Origin: Trematomus loennbergii
Lineage: Eukaryota; Chordata; Actinopteri; Perciformes; Nototheniidae
Length of the DNA: 64,000 nucleotides
Assembly: GCA_012861695.1 (NCBI GenBank)
Contig: JAAOOA010000140.1
Span: 3,468,546 to 3,532,545 of the forward strand
Direction of reading: 5' to 3'
The notes under the pieces are model-generated. The model was not told the DNA's origin and did not search any database. It saw only the letters and a program-made list of their open reading frames with translations. Positions 1 to 14,326 of this stretch are shown here, in pieces (position 1 is the stretch's first letter; every line of letters begins with the position of its first letter). The position numbers and the translations under genes were made by a program.

Positions 1-58
1 TGTAGAAGAGACATGAAGAAGAGGGGACACATGTTGATGTAGAAGAGACATGAAGAAG
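1..58. repeat. Two copies of a 37-bp direct repeat at the window edge
   Basis: The phrase TGTAGAAGAGACATGAAGAA occurs at 1 and again at 38, giving a 37-bp period. The array is cut by the window start, so its true length is unknown. Confidence 0.55.
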
Positions 59-996
59 TGGATTTTGCATAATAGGTGACCTTTAAACTATTGGTGAAAT
101 AATGGTCTTTAGATCTATTCATTCTCTCACTTGGTCTCTTTTCTCACAAGTTGTCCAGGATCTATTAGTCCACGTCTCCTCCTGTTATAACGTCATGTCT
201 GCATGTGTCCGTGCCCTCCCTCTAGATCCCAGATCGGGTGTTACTCCAAACCCTTTAAAACCCTGTTGAAACTCTGCCTCCCTTCTTGACCCTGTAGGTT
301 ATTTCATCCATGGCGCTTTCAGAAAATGGGATTTGGTTAAATAATATTTTCACACTCCCTCCTCTTTCCTCCCCTTGAGTAGCTTGATCCCCTCAATCCA
401 AGAACAATTGGCCGTCGTGACAAGAACAGGAGGGAAAATGAAAGAAAAATAAATTGATGGTGGAAAGATAACATGCCTCGTAGACAGGGAGGTGGGAGAA
501 GATCAGCAAAGGTTTATAATGGCAGGAATAAATCATACTGTGCTTGTTCGTGTCAGCGGGCTGTTTAAGTTCTAGTCTCTTTACATAACGCTCGAAGAAA
601 CGTCTGCGTTCGTTCGCTCTCTGTTAGTGGCGGGGGGTGAGGGGGTGGTGTTGGGTTGCAGGTACGACGTTCAGCTCATTAGATGAAGACAAATAATGTT
701 ATCATACAAATATAAGAGGCTCACACTGTGCGGTGGGCTTTTCCAAATGGCAGTGACGAATGTTCTGAAAACAAGAGGGTTGGCGATGACAAGAAGACTT
801 AGACCTCGGAAGAATGGCTTCCATCTTTTACATTTGGTTCAGTACGTTGCATTTCTCAGCAATTCCTCATTTTAAACTCCCTCCAGTTCCTTTTAATCCA
901 TCATTTGCAAACGTGAGGCCATCTTTCTTCTTGGTGGTTTGAAGTCACATAAAAATACATTTTCAGACAAGTTGCTGCTCAAAGAGTTTGCATTTA
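59..996. other. Single-copy non-coding sequence
   Basis: No gene, RNA or recognisable transposon is visible. The stretch is moderately AT-rich with short C/T-rich and poly-G patches (for example 630-650). Confidence 0.5.
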
Positions 997-1000
997 TCAA

Positions 1001-1334
1001 AGAGGCCCGATTATGCATTATAATGTGTTCCCTGTCCGGTAGTGTGTTCTATAGGTTTTTAATGCATGTAAATGGTCTGCAGAGGCTAGAATCTCTCCCA
1101 CACACTGCCTGAAACTCCTCCATTGGACCCCTTTGTTTACTTCCAATCATAACAGAGCCTGCCAGCTAACCAATCAGAGCAGACTGGGCTCTGGTTTCAG
1201 ACAGAGGGTGAAAAGAAGTGCTGCAGCACAGGCAGTAGGAGAAAAATACAGAGCTTTTTGAACATTAAAGCATGGAGACATGTATAGGAATAAAATACAA
1301 ATACAAACCTGAACATTAGCATAATAAGGCAGCT
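1001..1334. mobile_element. Non-autonomous TTAA-target DNA transposon (Kolobok/T2-like)
   Basis: The right end reads AGCATAATAAGGCAGCT followed by TTAA at 1335-1338. The left end at 1001 reads AGAGGCCCGATTATGC and is preceded by TCAA (997-1000), a one-base change from TTAA. The two ends are imperfect inverted repeats. The interior from about 1157 to 1285 (CCAATCAGAGCAGACTGGGC and the following 100 bp) recurs at 51985-52100 and, inverted, at 35095-35200. TTAA targets and AG-starting ends fit Kolobok T2-type MITEs. It carries no transposase. This unexpanded copy shows what the 57-bp arrays near 51-53 kb derive from. Confidence 0.6.
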
Positions 1335-1338
1335 TTAA

Positions 1339-1850
<512 letters not shown>

Positions 1851-1915
1851 CTGAGCGTGTGTCTGTCTCCTGCTGACGCCACAAACTTTACAGTCTTAAA
1901 CCTTACACCGGTATC

Positions 1916-1953
1916 CCTCCTCCTCCTCCTCCTCCTCCTCCTCCTCCTCCTCC
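1916..1953. repeat. (CCT)n trinucleotide repeat
   Basis: About 12 uninterrupted TCC units lie 67 bp after the CA array; the tract is pure pyrimidine and could form triplex DNA. Confidence 0.95.
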
Positions 1954-3785
<1,832 letters not shown>

Positions 3786-3849
3786 CTGGAGTAGTATGTG
3801 TGTGTTTTGTAGGAAGAAAAATACACAATATGGGGGCATCTGTCCAGGA

Positions 3850-3982
3850 TTGATGCTATTTTATTTCTATTTCAGAAATATTTTGGACTGTTTATTTGTA
3901 GTGTCTTAATTTGTCTTATGTACATGGCCTTGTTTTTTATGCTGCTATAACTCAAACATGTCCCATATTGGGATCAATAAAG

Positions 3983-3983
<1 letters not shown>
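3850..3983 (+). mobile_element. 3' end of a LINE (L2/CR1-group-like)
   Basis: The block ends CATATTGGGATCAATAAAGT and runs directly into (ATCT)n. A GGGATCAATAAAG-type end followed by a short tandem tail is characteristic of 5'-truncated fish L2/Rex1-type LINEs. No coding part remains. The 5' boundary is a guess. Confidence 0.6.
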
Positions 3984-4039
<56 letters not shown>

Positions 4040-4125
4040 CATCTATCCATCTATCTATCCATCCATCCATCTCATCCATCCATCCATCCATCCATCCATC
4101 CATCCATCCATCCATCCATCTATCT
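3984..4125 (+). repeat. (ATCT)n then (ATCC)n tetranucleotide tail
   Basis: Starts as ATCT units and shifts to CATC units from about 4038. It is the expanded 3' tail of the preceding LINE fragment. Confidence 0.93.
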
Positions 4126-4984
4126 TAAGAAAGAGGAACGGGCTAAAACATGCAGCGTTGGCACTGTAATAGTGTCTGTTTGGACTTTAAAGCACCTGAA
4201 ATTATCAATATAATTGATATACTGTATATGTCTCTTTCATGAGAATTTCACAGATATACTGTATTTTTAATTAAGTACATATTCATATATGACCAGCTGC
4301 TTTATTTATGATGCAATATCTGTTAATTACGTTATATAGCACAAGTACTGGTAGTACAATATACAATATCATGCAGAGAAAGGGAACTCTATTAAGGTCC
4401 TATAATCATGACTGAATGCAGTGCCATGAGAAAATACACTTTGACAACAAATATATATTGTATTTATGTAAAAATAATATATATTTTGAATATTTTAAAT
4501 GACATTCACTCATTTGAACACACGTGTGGCCGAAAGAAAGTCAGAAAATACAAGGAAAGAAGTTATGCTATAAGCTGTTTATAATAAAATACTAATCTAT
4601 CTCTGAGGTTTCTTACTATTTCCCCGTGCAGTACTTTTATCTGAAATGTTAAGGAGTTTTGGCAAAAGTCGTGTTTTTCTATCGTGGCTCCTGCAGTAAA
4701 GCAACTTGTGTTCTCACGTGATGATTTGAGTTGTACAGCACATCCTGTCCTGTCTGAAGCTAACGATGGATGCCTCTACATCTTGCACAACTTCACTGAC
4801 ACAGATCCAGAGCTCCTCTCTGTTAGCAGGCTGTAAGTCAACTAAACACATACAAAAAAAAAAAATGCAGTAGCCAGAATGGCAGGTGACCATTATTGAC
4901 TTATCCACTGAAAACAATTTATACTGGCATGAAGCACACGGCAGGTGGGGGTCTGCTTATATGTATCATCTTTTTATATATCAA
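4126..4984. other. AT-rich single-copy sequence
   Basis: No feature recognised. Rich in ATATAT words around 4200-4500; a short poly-A lies at 4854-4864. Confidence 0.5.
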
Positions 4985-5014
4985 GTTGTGTGTGTGGGTG
5001 TGTGTGTGTGTGTT
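4985..5014. repeat. Short (GT)n
   Basis: About 14 GT units with one GG interruption. Confidence 0.85.
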
Positions 5015-6339
5015 AAGTAGCAGAAACCCACGGTGTGCCCAGTTCAGCAGAAGAAACACATGAAAACATTCAGCTGTGCTCCTCCAGATTGTTTTTTGGC
5101 CACAGAAGCCCTGCAGGAGGAACACAAACCCACCCCTCTGCACTTTGTGTCTGCTCAAATGTATGGATTCTTTTTTTTCCCGTCTGCAACCAAAGTGGTG
5201 CAGTTTCGCCAAATATGATTTCATTAAAACTCCCACTTTATAGGACGCATTTTTTTTGCGGATCGTGACAAGGGAACGTAAGCTAATTGCTCAAAAGTAT
5301 GATACGTTATTTAATGTTTTAAGAGGGTTTTGGCGGTGTTAGGCGATGGTGGATGGTGACGTCGGTGGAAAATGAACCTGGACTCGGTGTTTTTCACTCT
5401 GCGAGGCCTTGTCCTGGGCTGCGGTCAGACCTCAGTCCATAGAAAGTGATGATTAGTTTGTCTTAGCTGACCGCTGACCAGAGGAATCCGCAGGAGTTCC
5501 AGTAAGTAGGGCTTCCGACCCTGAGGAGGAGATTAGTGTTTCATTTCACGGTGAACCACCTGTCTTTCTGCCCAGATCTACTCTTTCCTTCTACCTGTCT
5601 CACAGTCGGGGATCTCCTTAGCCCTAAAATCCGATAAGCAGTATTTTGATCCTGTATCCTGTTTGTTTCCTCTCAAATGCTCCCCTTTAAACCTGGTGGT
5701 ACCAAGTGATCTGTATCTTATATGAAACCCAGAGGACCGATAATCTTTTGAGGGACTCAGGAACTTTACCTGGGTTTGGACTGAAAGGACAAGGGATTAA
5801 ATCCACTCTATGTATAATAGGTCCTGGTGGAAAAAATCCCTATTTTAGTGGTCCCAAATTGTGGTTTTGCATGGCTATGTCGCTGATGCAGCGGTTCAAA
5901 TGACATGGTAGTGCAGGAATGAGTCCTAAACCTTGAAACAAGTTAGCATTTTAGCTAATCTGGTTCCCTTTTTCTAAATCACGGTTTCCGGAAGGTGTGT
6001 TTGGTTAGATGCCTGAAATAAGGCCTGAGGTGAACACAAGATGAATGGATTATCCTGTGAACAGCACTTGTAAGGATGTATCCTCATTTCTGCAATATTT
6101 CAGAATTGTCATGGAATTGCTTTTTTGTCCAGAAACCTCTTGCGATTCGAACTTCGATGCCCGCCTACAGAAATACGTCTACAATTAGATTATTGTCTCC
6201 TATCGTGTCTTTGAATCATAATTTGGTTGCATACAAATGTACTCTTAAGCTACATGAGGGGGTCCCGTATGTCCCCCACCTGTCTTACTGCACTAACGGT
6301 GTTTCCACCCCCCCAAATATCCAGCCTGGAGTCTCGTCT
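5015..6339. other. Single-copy non-coding sequence
   Basis: Nothing recognisable. Small open frames here (61-105 codons) have no splice context or familiar motif. Confidence 0.5.
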
Positions 6340-6660
6340 CAAGATTCAAGGCTTTTATTGCCATGTGTACATAGCTACAGTTATGACAATGAACATCTTA
6401 GGTCTCCTCCAACAGTGCAACACAATCAAACAGATAGTAGTGCAAGTAGATAGAATAAAATAGAAATTGTGCAGAATAGTCTATATAAGTAATTGGAATA
6501 TATATATAAGTATATATATGTTATGGAGTTCTTTCAAAAGTTCAGGTGTTTAACGGTCTTATGGCCTGTGGGATGAAACTGTCCCTGAGTCTGGTGGTTT
6601 TAGTCCTGATGTCTGTCTGTCTGTCTGTAGGTGCAGTCCATCAGACAGAGTCTCCTGTAC
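6340..6660 (-). mobile_element. 3' end of a LINE with coding remnant (CR1/L2/Rex1 group), inverted
   Basis: Read on the minus strand, 6655 down to 6560 encodes a decayed C-terminus: a frame reads RTKTTRLRDSFIPQAIRPLN then stop, matching the RLxxSFxPxAxxxLN terminus of fish CR1/L2-group LINE polyproteins. It continues through a 3' UTR and ends near 6340 with GGCAATAAAAGCCTTGAATC, the typical CAATAAAA plus CTTGAAT tail. It is 5'-truncated; a (CTGT)n patch at 6611-6629 interrupts the coding part. Confidence 0.7.
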
Positions 6661-8275
6661 TGATATTCAGGATTAATGAGAGCCAATGAAAGCAGCCCCC
6701 TCCCTCTCTCCCCCTCCCAGCCAAAGCTCATTATTAAAAGCAAAGGACTCAGGCCCTGTCTGAACAAACAGCAGCGACGGAGCAGGGAGGGAAAGGGAAA
6801 CCGGCTCGCGGGGGGATGAGGTTTCAATAAACGTCAGCCAGCGTCGGCTCTGTTTGGACTGCAAATTATTGCTGGCTGATGCTCTATTATTTTACAACCA
6901 AAGATCGCTGTCGAGAAAAAAGGTGGAAGGGGAGGAAAAAGAAAAGTCAGAGTTGCGAGGGCGAAACAGAAACTCTGGAAGGGCGCCTAGGGGGGAAAAA
7001 AGGGTTAGTGAATACTATAATAATCTTTAAAAATATTACTGGAGCGGCCGCAGCTTAAGCTAAGAATAGGCTGGAGAGAGAGCAAAGTCCTGATGATTCA
7101 GGTTCAGATAGGAGAGAGAAGGAGAGAAGGAGAAGCAAGTGAGGAGGGGTCATAAAATCAACACCTCCATTAAACACAACTTACAGCTTCCTCATTACTT
7201 GTGCACGGCAAAAATACATTTTGGACCACGGTGAGATTTGCTTAAAGGCCATATGTGTAATGGCCCGTTGCCCATGTGCTTCAAGAAATGAGGAAAATAC
7301 CAAATTCACCGACATAGATCAGTCCTGTACTGATTCTGCAGCAGACTATGTTACACTAAATGCACACCAAGCTGCCGTTACTTCAGCCACATGTAGATGA
7401 TAGTACATGCAATGGTAGAAAAACATATATTGTTGTGAAAGTGCAGAGAATTATTACTTTTAGCCCTTGTCATCAGAAGCTTCTTGCAGTCAAACGGTTG
7501 AATTTGTCAAAACCTGAAGCAGCTTTTTTGCACACATGACCTTTTTTTGCAGAGTCATACATCTAAAGCAGTGCTGTTGAACAAACATATTGACTTTGCA
7601 ATGCAATCTAAAGTTCTTAAAATATGCTCTTTATTGATGTTAACAGAGTGAGAAAAGATACGCCTCTATTCTTTCTGCCTGACAACCGTTGTACCCTCAT
7701 GCTTTCAATTTGTGTAGCTTTTGAAGTCTGAAAGAAGTGCAGGAGGTCTAAAAGGTCTTTCTGTTCCTCTTGGGAATGTTGCACAAGTGTTGCATATTTT
7801 AGCAAAGCAGTCCTTTTGTCCACCACGTTTGTCCCTGAATTAAATATCATAGCAAGATTTTGGATTTTTCGACAGGACATTTCCTACAAAAATGCAGGGT
7901 ACCCAGAGGATGACCCTTCTCACATTTCCTCTAACCCGATATCAGTTCAAAGTCTTACTTTAGCAGATCCAATGACAAACCAACCATCCTACCAACATTG
8001 TTCTTTACCTTGCAATTTGAACATTATCATTTAGTTGTGGCGAAGTACAACCTTTCTAACTTCTGCAGAATCTTAGCTTATATTCAGTTTGCAGGCAAAT
8101 ATAGCTTTTACAGACTTTACTACACTGTCTAGACTGCTTTTTGCAAGGGTCAGATACATTTTGGTCTGTTGCTATTGTGACAACGTATGTGTTTCAGTAA
8201 TTACGTAACCATGCTGCCTTTAAATACAGAAGCGTGCTTTTACAACAAGCGCACTGTAATGTCGTGGTGCAGAGC
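6661..8275. other. Single-copy sequence, possible conserved patch at its start
   Basis: No gene is visible. 6661-6900 is repeat-free with AGCTCATTATTAAAAGC and GCAAATTATTGCTGGC motifs, and might be a regulatory element; this is inference. The remainder is featureless AT-rich DNA. Confidence 0.4.
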
Positions 8276-8281
8276 TCCTCT

Positions 8282-8756
8282 CAGGGTTCTTACGGTCATT
8301 TAAAACCTGGAAAAGTCATGGAAATTCAAAATGCTAATTCCAGGCCCTGGAAAAGTTATAGAAAACAATATTTTTCCCAAAGTTTTGGAAAAGTTATGGA
8401 AATGTAACTAAAGTTGCATCAAATATAATTTATATTTTATCTAATCGCCGAAATAGTAATACTATAATGATAATAATACTGTATCGTATAGTAAGGAAAC
8501 GTAAAATGGCATTTAACTGTCGAGGTATTTCGCTGGTGAGAGATTTTAGTTGCTTGCGTGTAGAAGCTAGTAAGCCTACTATTTCATTGTTTTAGAAAGT
8601 GACAACATGTTTCAGACCCTATTTTCCGTTCCATGTTAAAATAAACCATTTTCAGTGGTACCGCTGAGAAAGAGTAATATCTTTGGTCATGGAAAATTAG
8701 GTAAAGGTCATGGAGAAGTCATTGAAAATCATTGGTGAAAAAGTGTATGAACCCTG
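8282..8756. mobile_element. 475-bp MITE with hAT-like CAGGGTTC ends
   Basis: The left end is CAGGGTTCTTACGGTCATTT and the right end is AGTGTATGAACCCTG, so the outer 8 bases are perfect inverted repeats. Both sides are flanked by TCCTCT (8276-8281 and 8757-8762), an apparent target duplication. The interior has repeated phrases of the type TGGAAAAGTTATGGAAA. CAGGG termini suggest hAT, but hAT duplications are 8 bp, so the superfamily is uncertain. There is no transposase. Confidence 0.65.
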
Positions 8757-8762
8757 TCCTCT

Positions 8763-9369
8763 GTCGCACCAGACAAACAGCTTTCATACTTCGTGATGTT
8801 TGTTCTGCCATCAATGGATTCATTTTGCAGGGAAACTGTGGTGTCATCCGCAAATAACTACAGAAGACATTTTGAAATCCAATTGGAGTCGCCCCGTTAA
8901 CTGAGACAAATCTGTAGAAATCTGATTGGAATAACATCTCTTTTACACTCTTAAAAATAGTCTGGATTTGCTAAAAAACAGTCTGAACAAGTCGTGTTTC
9001 TTAGTGGCATGGCCAACATAAATCTGTCTTTCTTGCAAAGACCCCTTTTATTCGCTCCTGTGAGAAGAGCCTCTCACTGGGTTATGTTAAGGATTATATT
9101 GAGATGATGCACAGATGCAATAAAAGCGTCCGTAGCATTAACAGATAAGCAGAGCTCCTGAGCCCACAGAGAGATGTGATAAACTCCTGACATTAGTTTA
9201 GACACACGGTTGCAACACACTTCAGGCTGCTGAGCTCGATATCATTCAGAGCGGCTGACATTCAGCAGGCGTCTCTGCAGGATTACATGTTTCTGTCTGG
9301 ATGTTTGCAAACTAATTCGATCCTTGCGTTACAGACTGTCACACTGCGTAGTTTAACTGGAGTATTCAG

Positions 9370-9372
<3 letters not shown>
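8763..9372. other. Single-copy non-coding sequence
   Basis: No feature recognised. Confidence 0.5.
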
Positions 9373-9400
<28 letters not shown>

Positions 9401-9427
9401 GGGTTGTGTGTGGTGTGTGTGGTGTTT

Positions 9428-9478
<51 letters not shown>

Positions 9479-9490
9479 GCGTGTGTGTGT
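9373..9490. repeat. Imperfect (GT)n, 118 bp
   Basis: Interrupted at 9399-9435 by GGGG, GGT and TTTGG variants, then pure again with GCGT steps near its end. Confidence 0.95.
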
Positions 9491-10522
9491 ATTGTGTTTG
9501 TAAAGGTTTGAATCACGTGTTTCTTATGTCCCCCCACTTTCATAACACCAGCCTCCCCTAAAATAGGTTTAAAAAGTCATCTGGCTGACAGGGGAAAGCA
9601 GTTTTTCTTACCTCAATAAAATTATCTTGATTTTAGTGTTTGCCTAACACTCTTGTAGCCGGTTAATATTCCAGCACGCTCCTCCACTCTGGGTCGGAGA
9701 AGGAGAAGAAAAAAAAAAAGGTGTAACTTATAATGGGCTTGGCCTCGCTGGCAATTCCTGCAGCTGAATTAAAATGCAACATTATATGGCTTGGCCAAGG
9801 TTAGTCCGTGTTAGCCGGGCGCTGTTACGGGCACTTTTCGAGCCTCTCAATTGAGGTAATAATTGAGTCTGATGGCTAATTTTAGGTGAAACCCAATACC
9901 TCTGGCTAAACTACGAGCCAGAGGGACCATTTAATCAAAATATGTCTGGCACTGCCGCCAATATAGAACAAGCGGAGAAAGGGAACAAAAAAAAGATTTA
10001 GAATAAATATGTATTTCACAGGAATTTGTTTTTAAGGGATACCGTAGCTTCTGTCAGTCAAGAGAACAGAGTTAACAAACTGTGGGAGGTAGCAATCTGT
10101 GATTAAAATAGTGAAAACAGCAGTTAAATCTAAGACGTTTGGCCCGTGGACAACATGTCTATAAGTGTAAATATCAATTAGTCCGGACAGTCATACTTTG
10201 AGTAAATCAAATGTAAAACATTCCTTGTGGAGCCATTTAGAAGCTAATCCGTTTTATTACATGTGGCTTAGTTAAATACTCATTCTGATTGGTCAGATTG
10301 CTCCTTTTTGGATACTGGACGGCTGCTAACGAGGCTCTGTTCAGGGACCAAGGGCATCCACATGAACCCCAAGAGAAAAGGCCTTAGAATTTAAGGATTA
10401 TAGCCAAAAAACATTAGTTTTTCCTATTTTACAAAACACGATGGAATACTTTTTTATATTTGTAGAGAGCACATAACTTTAGATTGAGAAGAGAAAGAAA
10501 GCTGTTGTCAGAGAAATCAACA
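9491..10522. other. Single-copy sequence with a candidate conserved non-coding element at 9720-9975
   Basis: 9720-9975 contains AGCTGAATTAAAATGC, CTCAATTGAGGTAATAATTG (a near palindrome of TCAATTGA and TAATTGA) and TGGCTAATTTTAGG, with no microsatellite or transposon signature. That texture resembles vertebrate developmental enhancers, but conservation cannot be tested here. Confidence 0.35.
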
Positions 10523-11423
10523 AAAGAAGACAGGAAGTAAACACTAAAGGGAACAGCAAAGAAGACAGACATACAGGAAGTAAACACTAAGGGAACAGCA
10601 GAACAGACATACAGGAAGTAAACACTAAAGGGAACAACAGAAGAAGAACAGACAGGAAGTAAACACTAAAGGGAACAGCAGAAGAAGACAGACAGGAAGT
10701 AAACACTAAAGGGAACAACAGAAGAAACAGACATACAGGAAGTAAACACTAAAGGAACAGCAGAAGAAGACAGACAGGAAGTAAACACTAAAGGGAACAA
10801 CAGAAGAAGACAGACAGGAAGTAAACACTAAAGGGAACAGCAGAAGAAGACAGACAGGAAGTAAACACTAAAGGGAACAGCAGAAGAAGACAGACAGGAA
10901 GTACACTAAAGGGAACAGCAGAAGAGACAGACAGGAGTAAACACTAAGAACAGAAGAAGAAACAGGAAGTAAACACTAAAGGGAACAGCAGAAGAAACAG
11001 ACAGGAGTAAACACTAAAGGGAACAGCAGAAGAAGACAGACAGGAAGTAAACACTAAAGGGAACAGCAGAAGAAGACAGACAGGAAGTAAACACTAAAGG
11101 GAACAGCAGAAGAGACAGACAGGAGGTAAACACTAAAGGGAACAGCAGAAGAAGACAGGAAGTAAACACTAAAGGGAACAGCAGAAGAAGACAGACAGGA
11201 AGTAAACACTAAAGGGAACAGCAGAAGAAGACAACAGGAGTAAACACTAAAGGGAACAGCAGAAGAAAAGACAGGAAGTAAACACTAAAGGGAACAGCAG
11301 AAGAAGACAACAGGAAGTAAACACAAAGGGAACAGCAGAAGAAACAAAAGGGAAGTAAACACAAAGGGAACAGCAGAAGAACAAGGGATAAACACAAGGG
11401 AACAGCAGAAGAAGACAGACAGG
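10523..11423. repeat. 40-bp minisatellite, about 23 copies
   Basis: The unit begins GAAGAAGACAGACAGGAAGT and ends AAACACTAAAGGGAACAGCA. Units at 10801, 10841 and 10881 are essentially identical; many others have small deletions, especially after 10900. The array stops abruptly at 11423, where a transposon-like sequence begins. Open frames inside it are artefacts of the repeat. Confidence 0.93.
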
Positions 11424-12600
11424 GGTGTTTCTCAATCGCGAGTAAAGCTGCTGCAGAGCCACTATTTCAAGCATACTACGTCATCGAGTGCTGCCGAAGT
11501 ACTGTTCCAATCTCCAGCATACTTGGAAATCTACCGAGCCCGGCGTACTCCGTTTGGAGAAATATCGAGGCTGCACATGAGTAGACTCCGCGGCCTTAAA
11601 ATCCCCACAATGCTTTGCGCACGGACCAATTTCCCAAATCTGTGGCGGAAAATGTATATATGATCATTTTTTAATCAAAACATCATCTTGAAATCAATAT
11701 GTTGTGTCAAATGACTGATTAAATAAGTCAGTAGCCGTGATGTGAGTGGGATGATGTGCAGCAAGTTGGTCAATTTAGCTAATAGTGACCGGCTTGTTGC
11801 ACATGATCAGAAATCAGAAGTCCGTTATTCTTCCTGTAGCAGAGACATGTTACGTTGTTACTACTGCACAAAGGTACAATGGAGATACAAGGCAAGTCAT
11901 CCCGTACGTAATGCACTCACAGTTTACCAGAAAGAGACATTTGACAAGTTCTAACAGAAATGTACTCAAAATATATCAACAGAGAAATTAAGCTGCCTTA
12001 TTCTTGCAGTGGAATACAAAAAATGTATAAGTCACATAGAAATCAATATGTTGTGTCAAATGTTTGATTTAGTAAGTAGCCCTGTCTTAATATCCAGCGA
12101 TCCGTTCATTATAGTGAAAAGTGTTCTGCTCGTTGCACATTATTAGAAATCCAAAGTCCGTTACGTTTATTTATTTATATTTGTGTTACTACTTTAAAGG
12201 TGCAGTGCAGATAAAAGGCTGATTATCTTACTTGTACTCAGAGCTTCCCAGAAAGAGACATTTGACAAGATTAACTCAAAATATATATTTTAGAGAAATT
12301 AAACCGCCCCTTTCTTGCGGTCGAATAAAAAAAAAGGGTTTTTAAGTTACTCTGAAGTTATCTTTCAATTAGCATGTTAGGAGAAATATATCCGAAGAGT
12401 CGTCCAGTTTGCAGCCTTCGCAGTCTGCCAACAGCCACATCTCAGGGTCCGCAATCAGTGACACTCCCAATAAACGGGCTGATATTTAATCATTAGGCGA
12501 GGAATGCTCAGCGGACGTCTCCAATCTGCCGAGAGTTGCACGGCACGCAGAGTGGAAGCCGTGAACTCTGGGTAACGTTGCATAGCAGGAGGCCTCGGCA
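11424..12600. mobile_element. Probable decayed DNA transposon, ends unclear
   Basis: The left part (GGTGTTTCTCAATCGCG at 11424, CCACAATGCTTTGCGCAC near 11607) and the right part (TCCAGTTTGCAGCCTTCGCA at 12403) resemble terminal regions of widespread fish non-autonomous elements. I could not define matching inverted repeats or a target duplication, so superfamily and bounds are open. No transposase frame is seen. Confidence 0.35.
11690..12352. repeat. Diverged 349-bp tandem duplication
   Basis: GAAATCAATATGTTGTGTCA occurs at 11690 and 12039. The two halves stay alignable through shared blocks such as AGAAAGAGACATTTGACAAG and TCAAAATATAT, with substitutions and small indels. The second half lacks some of the first. 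Confidence 0.8.
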
Positions 12601-13883
12601 TGCCACTGCAATTAATGTATTGTCTTACTTAATAAGATGGAAATGTTGGAATGATCAGTGAGGACTGTGGCGGGGAGGATTAGTTACCAAAGGGCCGAGG
12701 CGTTCACTTACACTTACTGCTGAGCTGGCCTGAATAGCAATAACACTACAGTATATTCCACTGTATACAGAATTATTGTTGGCAGGTAAAAAGCCTTTGG
12801 TTTGAATATTAAGTTTACTGGAACTGTATCTTGTTTTTGGCTCAATTATTTTATCTAATTAATCCTGAAAATGTATGACTCAAATTCTCCCGTGCATTCG
12901 GTAATCCCATGAACCGTCTGGCTGTCAATCATTTAAGGATAATTCTATATATATATGTTTTTATTGCCATGAAATGTCATGAAAATTTTTTTAAAAAACT
13001 TATCCTAGAACTTTTAAGGACACTTGCTGCTGGGGTTAGCTTCTTTACACTTGATGCATTACTTTTTTTTATATTACATTCTTATTTTGGTATTTTCGTT
13101 AATCTCTAGCACAAGAATTTTCTTTTAATTCAAGAAAAGTGTGTTTTATCTCATTTTAAAGCATCGCACAGGAAAATACTGAATATTACGACAGTGAATG
13201 CTAGTGTTTGAAGAAGGCCTTAAAGTAATATCTCCATATATTTGAGGGTATACGGTGATACAAGATATATTAGTGATATTTTGAAATCCATTTCCATGCA
13301 AACTTTAACCCAAAGGTAAATCTAATTTGACATCAGGGTTCAAGCAGTTAATTTTAAGCATCAAAGTATTTTTTAAGCACCTTTTCTTTCACTAAACATT
13401 GACCATATTACATTGGAACCGGCCCAATTACAGCGCAGTAAGTGGGTCATAAATCGTGGTCTGAAGTGCTGAGATATGGAGCAGTTAAGGTTTGACATAT
13501 CAGCTGGCAAAGCCGTTAAATCTTTAACCCTAATTACGCAACGCGAGCATAAATTAAAATGTAATGCTTGCTATTATGTCGTATAGTTCATTTTATTTCA
13601 AAAATAAGTAACAGATGAAGGTAAGAGAGGACGTTTCCCTGTAGAGTCATTGGCCGAAACCAAAGCATCCAAACCGCTCTGTCACACTACATGGAAATAT
13701 AAATGACAGTGATTATATTTTGCATAGCTTCATGGAATAATCATTTTATTACTGATGTCTTTTGGGTCAACACTTCAGCAGCAAACTAAACAAGAAGAGG
13801 TTGTGTGAAGAAATTAGCAACCATCAAGCGTTCATAATTTGTTTTTTATTTTCTCCCTAAACATTTGTAATTGCATCCAGAGG
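12601..13883. other. AT-rich single-copy sequence
   Basis: No gene or repeat recognised. Confidence 0.5.
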
Positions 13884-13887
13884 GTGT

Positions 13888-13960
<73 letters not shown>
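13884..13960. repeat. (GT)n with a (GC)n block
   Basis: GT run interrupted by GCGCGCGCG at 13947-13955. Alternating purine-pyrimidine throughout, so a strong Z-DNA candidate. Confidence 0.95.
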
Positions 13961-14326
13961 CTGAGCCGGTCAAGTGCCTCGTCACTCTTGCTCACATCAG
14001 TTAACGAGACTGCCACGCACATTGAGCAATTTGTTTCTGTTGTGCCTCTATTGTGAAACTGAACAGGGATTTATTTAAATATTCCACATGCATTCAAGCA
14101 TTTCAGTTTTCTGACAGTATGCTCAGACAAATAGTTTGACATTTTAATACATTTTACCAAGAGTTGGATGGAGAGGATTGAAACCACTGTCACTACTCTC
14201 TGAATGGTAGATATGATGCTACCGCTAGCAGCTAGTTAGCTTAGCGTAGCATAAATACAGGAAAAGGGGGAAAGACTTAGCCTGGCTTTGTCTCAAAGTA
14301 TCAAATGTGTCTTCCAGAAGCTCTAA

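Noticed and set aside
1..58. Relationship of the 37-bp repeat at the window start to the 37-bp hAT minisatellite
   Set aside because: Only the period and a few purine-rich words agree; the units do not align beyond GTAGAA and ACATG.
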